Positions 52,446-64,000 of a DNA stretch of 64,000 nucleotides are shown here, in pieces. Location: contig JANQQF010000017.1 of NCBI GenBank assembly GCA_028285035.1, forward strand, positions 1 through 64,000, read 5' to 3'. The notes beneath the pieces were generated by a model. The model was not told the origin of the DNA. It searched no databases and saw only the letters and a program-made list of their open reading frames with translations. Each line of letters opens with the position of its first letter. The stretch's first letter is position 1. Source of the DNA: Phycisphaerae bacterium. GTDB lineage: Bacteria; Chloroflexota; Anaerolineae; 4572-78; J111. The position numbers and the translations under genes are program-made.

Positions 52446-53360
52446 TTATTTCCAACTGACCAAAGCAATTCCGGCTAAGACGATGCCACTGCCAATGATT
52501 TGTAACAGGGATGGCACTTGATTGAATGCAAAAAAGGCGATGATGCCACTGACAACAACCGCCATTTGTAAAATGACGCTCATATAGGTGGCGTGAAAGT
52601 AGCGAAGGCCCATATTGATGGGAACGTGGCCAAAAAATTGGGTAATCAGGGTCACAATCAGAAGCCAACTGTATCCTTCAAGTGTGTAGCCAGTCAAGGG
52701 GATTCCCGTGAACAGAACCACCATAAGCATTAAGGTGCCGCCGATGAGAAATATCAACCAACTGTAGAGGAGCGATGGAATTCGATCGCTGAATTTTCGG
52801 CCAATCAACAGGTAAATGCCAATGACGATGGAGCCAATCAAGGCTAAAATGATGCCGAGTGTCGGATTGCTCCCTGCTTCAATCGCGCCACCATTCCCGA
52901 GGCCAACGAGGATGCTTCCGCCCACCGTGAAAAATAAGCCGAGCCAAACTTGTCGCGTAAATATGGCCCCCAGAAAGATAATCTCCAGGCCAATAACCCA
53001 CAACGGTGACGTGCGGCGTAAGACACTGGTGACGAGAACGCTGGAAAATTCGAGAGCCAGAAAAAGAAAGGCTAAATTGAGAGTAAACATTAAGGCTGAG
53101 ATAAATATCCAAACCCAGTCCCACCCCTGTATGTCTTTGAATCCAGCGCGGTGGTTTCGAAAGACAATTGGGGTTAACACCAACGCTGCAATGAGCTGAC
53201 GAACGGCAATGATGTAAAATGAGGGCATCCCCACCAATTGGGCTTGTCGAATGGCGATAGGTCCGGTCGATGCCGCGAAAATTATAGCCAGAGCAATAAT
53301 GTAGGCTTGAATGGGATATGTTGATTTTTGTGGTTCTAGGGTTTCTAGCTTGACATTCAT
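52446..53360 (-). CDS. EamA/DMT-family transporter
   Basis: The 304-residue membrane protein has ten hydrophobic segments in two EamA-type halves. Signatures are IIFAASTGPIAIRQAQLVGM and VTSVLRRTSPLWVIGLEIIF in the first half, and GHVPINMGLRYFHATYMSVI in the second. DMT proteins move metabolites, amino acids or nucleotide sugars. The start codon is only 18 bases after a terminator-like hairpin with a T-run (53379-53405), so expression may depend on readthrough. The TSUP gene follows 16 bp later. Confidence 0.9.
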   Translation of the reverse strand: MNVKLETLEPQKSTYPIQAYIIALAIIFAASTGPIAIRQAQLVGMPSFYIIAVRQLIAALVLTPIVFRNHRAGFKDIQGWDWVWIFISALMFTLNLAFLFLALEFSSVLVTSVLRRTSPLWVIGLEIIFLGAIFTRQVWLGLFFTVGGSILVGLGNGGAIEAGSNPTLGIILALIGSIVIGIYLLIGRKFSDRIPSLLYSWLIFLIGGTLMLMVVLFTGIPLTGYTLEGYSWLLIVTLITQFFGHVPINMGLRYFHATYMSVILQMAVVVSGIIAFFAFNQVPSLLQIIGSGIVLAGIALVSWK

Positions 53361-53378
53361 CAGTTTACCAAAAAATAA

Positions 53379-53405
53379 AAAGATCGGCGACGGTCACCGA
53401 TCTTT
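53379..53405 (-). terminator. Terminator-like hairpin just before the EamA gene
   Basis: AAAGATCGG (53379-53387) and CCGATCTTT (53397-53405) are perfect complements around a 9-base loop. On the minus strand the stem is followed by TTTATTTTTT, as in a Rho-independent terminator. It ends within about 20 bases of the EamA ATG (53360), so it could insulate the upstream kinase/galT genes or attenuate EamA. Confidence 0.75.
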
Positions 53406-53457
53406 GTGATCTGAGTAGATTAGACGATATGGGGTTGGTTAGCAAGTTTTGGGACCA

Positions 53458-53547
53458 GGGTAGTAAAGTAATAAGGTCGCAGGGTAGCATGACTGCCTGC
53501 TTTCCTTTGTCCCTCTGTTACCCTATTACCTTGCTACCTTATTACCC
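53458..53547. repeat. Imperfect inverted repeat at the end of the kinase gene
   Basis: Arms 53458-53476 (GGGTAGTAAAGTAATAAGG) and 53529-53547 match at 15 of 19 positions. The right arm covers the kinase stop codon. The middle is C/T-rich. It belongs to the same class of gene-end word repeats seen at 4681, 17029 and 37384. Confidence 0.5.
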
Positions 53548-54456
53548 AGCCTCGATTGCCGCAAAAATCTCCGCAAAAGCGATGCCTGTTTCCCAGCCAT
53601 GGCCAGTATCCTCAAAATCCCACCAAGCTGATAACACGGCTTGCGCTAAGGCCCAGCCGAGAATACGTTCACGTTCGAAACCAAGAATTTCGGTGAAAAT
53701 GTCGATTCGTCGGTTTAGCCGCTGTTTGACATCGGGCTGCTGTAAAATATCTGGCATTGGGTTGCGAAGAAATGCGCCAACTTCATAGTCGGCTTCACCA
53801 ACCAGTCCTTTGGGGTCAATGGCCAGCCATCTGTCCGACCCAGATTGGAGAATGTTGCCGTGGTGCAGGTCACCATGGAGGAGGACAGGCTCTGTTGGGG
53901 AAGCCAGAAATGTCTCGAAAATGGTTTCAGCCTGCTCGACTAGGTTTTTTGGGAAAGAACCAACCCCACCTGCAAAGTGATTTCTTAGCCGAGTTAAGCC
54001 CTGCGCCCAGCGAGCAGTTGTGGGGAAACTGTGCCCTGCCGGCGCAGGCCGCCACAATCGTTGCATAATCCCTGCCGCAATTTCTGTCGCTTTTGTATCA
54101 TCTTCAAAATACCACAGCGAACTGCCGGGTAGGACTCGTTCAATCAAAAATATCCCGTCATCGTGGGCTACTTCGAGGAGTTGCACCATTCCTTGTCCAT
54201 CATACAAGCGTAAGGCTTCAATCTCTGTATCAAGCTCGGGATGTGGCACACCTGCTTTTAGCACAACTTCTGAGCCATCTGTTCGTGTGGCTGGAACAAC
54301 ATAATTGTAGGACAAGCCAAAGGGAGTATGGAGTTGCAAACTCCATTTTTTTGCGTATTGCTCTAACAAACTAGGCAATGTTTCAACCCATGTTGCGCCT
54401 GGCTCGCCATGTAGCTCGATCATATGTTGCGCGAATTCTGCGGGAATAGCATTCAT
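53542..54456 (-). CDS. APH-fold kinase (streptomycin 6-kinase-like), possible sugar kinase
   Basis: The 304-residue protein has the aminoglycoside/hydroxyurea-type kinase fold. VVLKAGVPHPELDTEIEALR carries the ATP-binding Lys and the paired Glu, LLHGDLHHGNIL is the catalytic loop, and AIDPKGLVGEADYEV the metal-binding Asp and following helix. The closest family by eye is APH(6), but its place four bases after the galT stop suggests a sugar or sugar-phosphate substrate. Anomeric sugar kinases of this fold (NahK) are known beside galT-like genes in bifidobacteria. No galK was seen nearby. The longer frame to 54486 would overlap galT, so ATG 54456 is preferred. Confidence 0.88.
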   Translation of the reverse strand: MNAIPAEFAQHMIELHGEPGATWVETLPSLLEQYAKKWSLQLHTPFGLSYNYVVPATRTDGSEVVLKAGVPHPELDTEIEALRLYDGQGMVQLLEVAHDDGIFLIERVLPGSSLWYFEDDTKATEIAAGIMQRLWRPAPAGHSFPTTARWAQGLTRLRNHFAGGVGSFPKNLVEQAETIFETFLASPTEPVLLHGDLHHGNILQSGSDRWLAIDPKGLVGEADYEVGAFLRNPMPDILQQPDVKQRLNRRIDIFTEILGFERERILGWALAQAVLSAWWDFEDTGHGWETGIAFAEIFAAIEAG

Positions 54457-54460
54457 CAAG

Positions 54461-56573
<2,113 letters not shown>

Positions 56574-56586
56574 TGTATTTCACAAA

Positions 56587-59886
<3,300 letters not shown>

Positions 59887-59891
59887 TCAAA

Positions 59892-59946
59892 AATGTGTAA
59901 TTTACTGTTGACAACAATCTTGTATTGTGTATAATGAATGTGTAAT
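59892..59946 (+). promoter_or_regulatory. Promoter of the VapBC-like pair with flanking direct repeats
   Basis: TTGACA (59908-59913) and TATAAT (59930-59935) are consensus boxes with a 16-base spacer. The 10-bp word AATGTGTAAT occurs on both sides, at 59892-59901 and 59937-59946. A ribbon-helix-helix antitoxin dimer binding both would cover the promoter, which fits autoregulation. Confidence 0.7.
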
Positions 59947-59966
59947 ATTGTTGTTGAGGTGTAATC

Positions 59967-60260
59967 ATGAAACGTGTGCAAATAATTTTAGAAGAATGGC
60001 AACATGAATGGTTAGCGGAAGAAGCCGAGCAGGCATCGACTAGTATGTCTGCTTTATTACGTGAGTTATTGACCGAAGCTATTGAACGACGGCAAAGTGA
60101 AAGTATAGAAGATGACCCAATTTGGGGAATTATTGGCTTGGGTGAAGGGCCTAATGATGGAGTCACGAGTGAAAATCTCGACCAATTTTTATATCAAACT
60201 GATTGGCAAAATCGGCGTACTGATTTAAAGGTAGCAGAAGATGACACAGATTATAGTTGA
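59967..60260 (+). CDS. Ribbon-helix-helix antitoxin (VapB-like)
   Basis: The 97-residue protein begins with a ribbon-helix-helix type sequence (KRVQIILEEWQHEWLAEEAE followed by STSMSALLRELLTEAIE), which binds DNA and holds the toxin with the acidic C-terminal tail (AEDDTDYS). GAGGTG lies upstream of the ATG. It overlaps the PIN toxin gene by 20 bases, the classic arrangement for co-production. The pair lies on + between two minus-strand genes. Confidence 0.88.
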   Translation: MKRVQIILEEWQHEWLAEEAEQASTSMSALLRELLTEAIERRQSESIEDDPIWGIIGLGEGPNDGVTSENLDQFLYQTDWQNRRTDLKVAEDDTDYS

Positions 60261-60645
60261 CACAAGCGGGCTATACGCCCTAGTTGACCGTAAAGACCCA
60301 CATCATCAACAAGCTGCTGTCTTTCTTAAAAGTTATGCAATCCCTCGTGGATTGCTGATTTCCAATCATATTTTTGATGAAACAATGACAACTGTTAAAG
60401 GACGACTAGGTGCACAAGTGGCGTTACAGCTGGGTATTCGACTACGAAACAGTCGTTTGGTTGAAATGGTCATTTTTACCCAGGCTGATGAACAAGAGTT
60501 ATGGCGATTATTTAGTCGATACACCGATAAAGCTTGGAGCTATACCGATTGTGCCTGTTGGATGTTAGCTCAACGGCGTGACATCCAACAGGCGTTTAGT
60601 TTTGACCATCACTTTAAACAAATGGGGCTAACCACTGTCCCCTAA
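60241..60645 (+). CDS. vapC: PIN-domain ribonuclease toxin (VapC-like)
   Basis: The 134-residue PIN-domain protein carries the acidic active-site residues: Asp in IIVDTSGLYALVD, Glu in HIFDETMTT, Asp in SYTDCACWML, and Asp in FSFDHHFKQM. VapC toxins cut tRNA or rRNA when the antitoxin is lost. It starts inside the antitoxin gene by an ATG. The module is self-contained and could have arrived by transfer between the transporter and lacZ. Confidence 0.92.
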   Translation: MTQIIVDTSGLYALVDRKDPHHQQAAVFLKSYAIPRGLLISNHIFDETMTTVKGRLGAQVALQLGIRLRNSRLVEMVIFTQADEQELWRLFSRYTDKAWSYTDCACWMLAQRRDIQQAFSFDHHFKQMGLTTVP

Positions 60646-60656
60646 TTCTCACAAAA

Positions 60657-61544
60657 TTACTTTCCAGATCCCAACGTTAATCCGCCAATAAAGTAGCGCT
60701 GTAGGGCCACAAAGACAATCAGGGTAGGTAGGGTTGCAATGAGCGAGCCAGCCACAATCAACGGCCAGTTGGTCACAAATTGACCTTGTAGGGTCGATAG
60801 ACCCGCAGTTACTGGTTTAAGTGAGTCATCTTGAATTAAGATGATTGCCCATAAGTAGTCATTGAAAATCCAAGTGAATTCCAGCGTTGATACAGCGGCA
60901 ATGGCTGGAACCGTCAACGGCATCATGATTCGCCAATAAATCCCCCACTCACTGGCCCCATCGATCCGGGCCGCATCCATAATTTCCCCAGGGACCGTCC
61001 GCATAAAGTTACGTAAGACGAAGGTACAGAAGCCCAACTGAAATGCAACGTGAATGATAATTAGTGCCCAATAAGAATTATAAATTCCTAACTCATTGCT
61101 CAATAAGAAGACAGGGAGCAATAGAATTTGGAAGGGCAACATTGTGCCAGATACGTACATAAAATATAGGAACCGATTTCCTGGAAATCTGTATCGGGCT
61201 AAGGCATAGGCAGAGAGCGAAGATAAGAAAATTGCCCCAACCAGAGCTGGGATGGTAATGATAAAGCTATTGAGCAGATAGTTGTTAACACGGGCTTGCG
61301 ACCAGGCCGTGGGAAAATTGCTCAATGTGATCTCTTGAGGAATGCTCCAAAAGCCGTTCACACTGATGTCTTCTTGTGTCCGAAGCGCCGTAACAATCGC
61401 ACTGAAAAAGGGCATCAAATAGGTTAAGGTGAAGATGATGAGAAATGCATAAAGTAGGAGGCGACCCCAAGAGATAGAGTCCTTTTTCTTTGTTGTAACA
61501 CTCGCGGCTGAGGGTACAGCTTGATTAGTTGTAGTTGCCATCAT
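60657..61544 (-). CDS. Sugar ABC transporter permease (MalG-type)
   Basis: The 295-residue permease has six membrane segments and the EAA loop for the ATPase subunit: MDAARIDGASEWGIYWRIMM followed by PLTVPAIAAVSTLEF. It is the second permease of a CUT1-type carbohydrate importer. The N-terminal tail begins TTNQAVPSAASVTTKK and is followed by the first membrane helix. The start has two Met (61544, 61541). The gene follows the MalF-type gene by eight bases. No ATPase gene is in the window; CUT1 systems often share a common MsiK-type ATPase encoded elsewhere. Confidence 0.93.
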   Translation of the reverse strand: MMATTTNQAVPSAASVTTKKKDSISWGRLLLYAFLIIFTLTYLMPFFSAIVTALRTQEDISVNGFWSIPQEITLSNFPTAWSQARVNNYLLNSFIITIPALVGAIFLSSLSAYALARYRFPGNRFLYFMYVSGTMLPFQILLLPVFLLSNELGIYNSYWALIIIHVAFQLGFCTFVLRNFMRTVPGEIMDAARIDGASEWGIYWRIMMPLTVPAIAAVSTLEFTWIFNDYLWAIILIQDDSLKPVTAGLSTLQGQFVTNWPLIVAGSLIATLPTLIVFVALQRYFIGGLTLGSGK

Positions 61545-61552
61545 AATCCTCC

Positions 61553-62476
61553 TTAATACTCTAATTCGTCTTGCATTACGCGTGATAGATAGAAAATGAT
61601 AACAACGGCACTAATGGCAAATAGGACAACTGCCGTTGCTGCGCCTAGCCCTAATTTATAATTGTTAAATGCCTGAATATACATTAGAACGGCCAACACA
61701 TTAGAGGCGTTACCAGGTCCACCTCTCGTCATGACCCAAATGAGATCAAAGGAGCGAAGTGAATCAATGACGGAGATGATGACAACAATTGTTGTAACGG
61801 GTGCTAGGAGTGGAAAGGTAACGTGTCTAAAGGTTTCCCAACGGTTGGCTCCATCGACCTTGGAAGCATCAAGTAGGGTCGGATCTACATTTTTGAGACC
61901 AGCCACATACAAAATCATGATATAGCCTATCTGTCGCCAGGCGGCGGCGGCGATGACGGCCCAAATCACAAGTTGCTTGTCAGCTAACCAAGCCGGAGGG
62001 TCTGCCACCCCAAGGGCAGTAAGGAACGTATTAAGAAGACCAGCGCGGGGGTTGTAAACCCAAGCCCATAATAGAGCGATAACGGGGAGAGAGAGGACTT
62101 GGGGCAAGAAAATGCCCATTTTGAACCAGCGGTCTCCTTTGATATCCTGATTTAAGATAATGGCTAACCCTAACCCCATTGCTACAGGAATGGTGATAAA
62201 GACTAAGAGCCACTTTAAATTGTTAATAAGAGCGAATTCAAAGGCAGAGGTCAAGCGTTTGCCTAAACTGCCAAAGAGTGAATCAAAATTTGCTAGGCCA
62301 ATGTATTGGGCTTCACGGGAGATGCCGTCCCAATCAGTTGTACTCAAATAAAACGTGTAAAGCATTGGCCCAATAATCCAGATGATATAAAGCAAAAGCG
62401 GGCCGATGAGGAATAAGTAAGGGGTAGGATTAAATTTGCTTTTGTGCCGAGGTATATTCGGTGTTGTTGCAGCCAT
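61553..62476 (-). CDS. Sugar ABC transporter permease (MalF-type)
   Basis: The 307-residue permease has six membrane segments and the EAA loop LLDASKVDGANRWETFRHVT followed by FPLLAPVT. The open frame reaches 62563, but AGGAGG just before ATG 62476 (MAATTPNIPRHK) marks the start. It pairs with the MalG-type permease downstream and the binding protein upstream. A REP-like pair of hairpins (62504-62606) lies between it and the binding-protein gene. Confidence 0.93.
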   Translation of the reverse strand: MAATTPNIPRHKSKFNPTPYLFLIGPLLLYIIWIIGPMLYTFYLSTTDWDGISREAQYIGLANFDSLFGSLGKRLTSAFEFALINNLKWLLVFITIPVAMGLGLAIILNQDIKGDRWFKMGIFLPQVLSLPVIALLWAWVYNPRAGLLNTFLTALGVADPPAWLADKQLVIWAVIAAAAWRQIGYIMILYVAGLKNVDPTLLDASKVDGANRWETFRHVTFPLLAPVTTIVVIISVIDSLRSFDLIWVMTRGGPGNASNVLAVLMYIQAFNNYKLGLGAATAVVLFAISAVVIIFYLSRVMQDELEY

Positions 62477-62503
62477 TTTTCGTAACCTCCTCTTTATATA
62501 AAT

Positions 62504-62569
62504 CGTAGGACCCAGTGCGTAATGCGATGCTGGGCTTTCAGTCGAACGCGCTACGCACCACATCCTACG
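62504..62569. repeat. REP-like palindromic element between binding protein and permease genes
   Basis: CGTAGGA (62504-62510) with GTGCGTA (62515-62521) pairs with TACGCAC (62552-62558) and TCCTACG (62563-62569), forming an inverted repeat with a G/C-rich centre. It lies in the operon between the binding-protein stop and the permease start. It recalls REP elements between malE and malF in E. coli, which protect upstream mRNA. Confidence 0.7.
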
Positions 62570-62576
62570 AATGGAC

Positions 62577-62606
62577 GGCCTGCTTTTGGATATTGTTTAG
62601 CAGGCC
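62577..62606 (-). terminator. Hairpin after the binding-protein gene
   Basis: GGCCTGCT (62577-62584) and AGCAGGCC (62599-62606) are perfect complements with a 14-base loop. It lies 36 bases downstream of the binding-protein stop. With no T-run after the stem it is more likely a partial terminator or RNA stabiliser that lowers permease expression relative to the binding protein. Confidence 0.6.
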
Positions 62607-62642
62607 GCCCAGACAATTTAAATCACTCGTTTATGCTAGATT

Positions 62643-63998
62643 CTACTCTTCGGCAAAAATTTCTAGACGAGCAGCTTCAAGTTCTTCCAAGATGTCATCA
62701 ATGGCTTCAGGATCATCCCAGTATGACATCATTCCGTTCATACCAACATCAGCCATCTCAGGTGTTGTGTCGCGGTCGTAGAACTGAACAACCAAGTCAG
62801 CACTTTCGATCAACTCAATACCTTTTTGCTGCATTGGGTCAAACAGGCTGCGATCAACATCAGCGTGTACTGGCAAGCGACCTAATTCTTGAACCATCAA
62901 GGTTTGTGCTTCAGCGCTACCCAGGAAGCGAAGGAAGTTTTTACCACCTTCAACGTTCTGAGCGTTAACTGACATGAAGAATCCATCTGTTGGCGCGTCC
63001 TCACCAATCGGCACGTCAGGATCGATGATTGGGAACTGGAAGAAGTCCATATCATCTTGAATGTCTTCAGCAACCGTACCCATAATGAACTGCCCCATCA
63101 AGTACATTGCAGCTTGACCTTGGTTCAATGGATCAACCGCTTCTTGCCAACTATAGGCTGCCGCATCTTCGATAAAGCAGTTATGCTCAAACAGTTCGTT
63201 CCATCTTTCGAACACAGCTTTGACCCTTGGATCAGTGTAACTTTCTTTCCCTAACATTAAGTCTAGATGGAATTCTGGACCATTGACACGCATGTTGATG
63301 TAATCAAACCAAGCAGCGGCAGTCCAGCGGAACTTTGTACCGATTGTAATCGGGATCAAACCAGCGCCGTCCAGCGTATCACAAGCAGCTAACAACTCAT
63401 CCCAAGTTTCTGGGGGCGTGATGTTATGTTCTTCAAAGATTGACTTGCGATAGAAAACGGCCCACCAGTACCAGCTACTGGGAACGAAGTATTGCTTGTC
63501 ATCAACAGAAGACATTGCGCGGAAACCTTTTGGATACGATTCGTTCCAACCTTCTTCTTCCCAAACATCACTGATATCGAGGATGAGACCTCGGTCAATG
63601 AAGAAGCGGGCGCGGTTTCCAGCAAACCAAGTCATAACGTCCGGTGCTGGGTCAGCAACCAAGTAAGCGCGAATGGCTTGCTTGAAGTCTTCGTGCTGAA
63701 CAACTGAGTGATCGAGAGGGGTTTCAGGATTTTGTTCGTTGAACAACTCAACCATTTTTTCATCGAACGCTCGTACATCAGGATCACTGTTATAAGAGTT
63801 GTAAATAATGGGTCGAACTTCTTTAACAACTTCAACTTCTTTTTCAACTTCAACTTCTTTAACAACTTCAACTTCAACTTCTTTTTCTACGACAACCGTC
63901 TCAACAACAGTTACTGTTTCTGGTTGAGCTGAACCACAGGCAGCTACAAAGACCAATGTGATAACACTCAACAGCAAAATAGATAACTTGTTGTACAT
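62643..63998 (-). CDS. Sugar ABC transporter substrate-binding lipoprotein
   Basis: The 451-residue protein begins with a lipoprotein signal peptide (ILLLSVITLVFVAACGSAQ; lipobox VAAC, lipidated Cys near residue 21) and a V/E/K repeat linker, for example VEKEVEVEVVKEVEVEKEVE. The mature part is a group 1 carbohydrate-binding protein (SBP_bac_1), with MTWFAGNRARFFIDRGLILD and QGQAAMYLMGQFIMGTVAED. It binds an oligosaccharide outside the membrane for the two permeases downstream. Its position before lacZ suggests a galactoside. The start is two bases from the window edge, so its promoter lies outside. Confidence 0.93.
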   Translation of the reverse strand: MYNKLSILLLSVITLVFVAACGSAQPETVTVVETVVVEKEVEVEVVKEVEVEKEVEVVKEVRPIIYNSYNSDPDVRAFDEKMVELFNEQNPETPLDHSVVQHEDFKQAIRAYLVADPAPDVMTWFAGNRARFFIDRGLILDISDVWEEEGWNESYPKGFRAMSSVDDKQYFVPSSWYWWAVFYRKSIFEEHNITPPETWDELLAACDTLDGAGLIPITIGTKFRWTAAAWFDYINMRVNGPEFHLDLMLGKESYTDPRVKAVFERWNELFEHNCFIEDAAAYSWQEAVDPLNQGQAAMYLMGQFIMGTVAEDIQDDMDFFQFPIIDPDVPIGEDAPTDGFFMSVNAQNVEGGKNFLRFLGSAEAQTLMVQELGRLPVHADVDRSLFDPMQQKGIELIESADLVVQFYDRDTTPEMADVGMNGMMSYWDDPEAIDDILEELEAARLEIFAEE

Positions 63999-64000
63999 AC

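Noticed and set aside
63632..63932. Open frames rich in Lys/Leu or Asn/Phe on both strands near the right edge
   Set aside because: They are shadows of the repetitive V/E/K linker of the binding protein in other frames.

Overview
The window reads as a chromosomal segment of a Chloroflexota-type bacterium (Anaerolineae or Ardenticatenia-like). This is inferred from the gene mix, not from any rRNA: a mycofactocin locus, several 850-1100-residue ATPase-TPR regulators, lipoprotein solute-binding proteins with long V/E/K-rich linkers, a HhH protein and a TM-helix-repeat channel. No rRNA, tRNA or CRISPR array was recognised. Most genes are complete and many start with clear purine-rich ribosome binding sites.

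Layout. 1-4.7 kb: remnant of an AraC-type regulator, a 19-bp tandem repeat, three different SDR oxidoreductases and a cytochrome P450, all SDR/P450 genes on +. 4.8-10.9 kb: two large minus-strand signalling ATPases (an NB-ARC/TPR protein and an XRE-AAA-TPR regulator whose own promoter carries a GTCACTT operator). 11-19 kb: tag, an orphan oligopeptide-type binding protein, a TM-helix channel with small companion genes, a membrane-anchored HhH protein with D/V/P-rich repeats, and murJ. 19-28.6 kb: ordinary accessory genes (alpha/beta hydrolase, molybdopterin oxidoreductase, a gene broken by one TGA, DinB-like, DegV, a zinc-ribbon membrane protein, DUF4236-TPR, an Fsr-type MFS pump). 28.8-32.1 kb: class III cyclase-AAA-TPR protein.

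32.2-50.0 kb is the main block. A hairpin and a near-consensus promoter precede mftA-mftB-mftC (mycofactocin precursor, chaperone, radical SAM enzyme). Then, all on +, come an NDMA-dependent-type alcohol dehydrogenase, a MoxR-ATPase/VWA fusion, an acyl-CoA synthetase, a cobalt-type nitrile hydratase (beta, alpha, His-tailed activator), a SMI1-like gene, two FadH/OYE-family flavoenzymes, an ETF/FixCX set (etfA-fixC-fixX-etfB) and two MaoC-fold genes. The simplest model is that mycofactocin accepts electrons from the alcohol dehydrogenase and the ETF/FixCX module passes them on to quinone, while the nitrile hydratase, ligase and hydratase genes process a nitrile- or alcohol-derived acyl chain. 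mftD, mftE, mftF and an MftG-like gene are not in the window.

50-64 kb, almost all on the minus strand: a ComM/YifB ATPase, then (in transcription order from the right edge) a sugar ABC transporter (binding protein, REP-like hairpins, two permeases), lacZ, an Ldh-family dehydrogenase, galT, an APH-fold kinase, an EamA transporter and a TSUP transporter. This looks like a galactoside uptake and breakdown operon. A plus-strand VapBC-like toxin-antitoxin pair sits between the transporter and lacZ.
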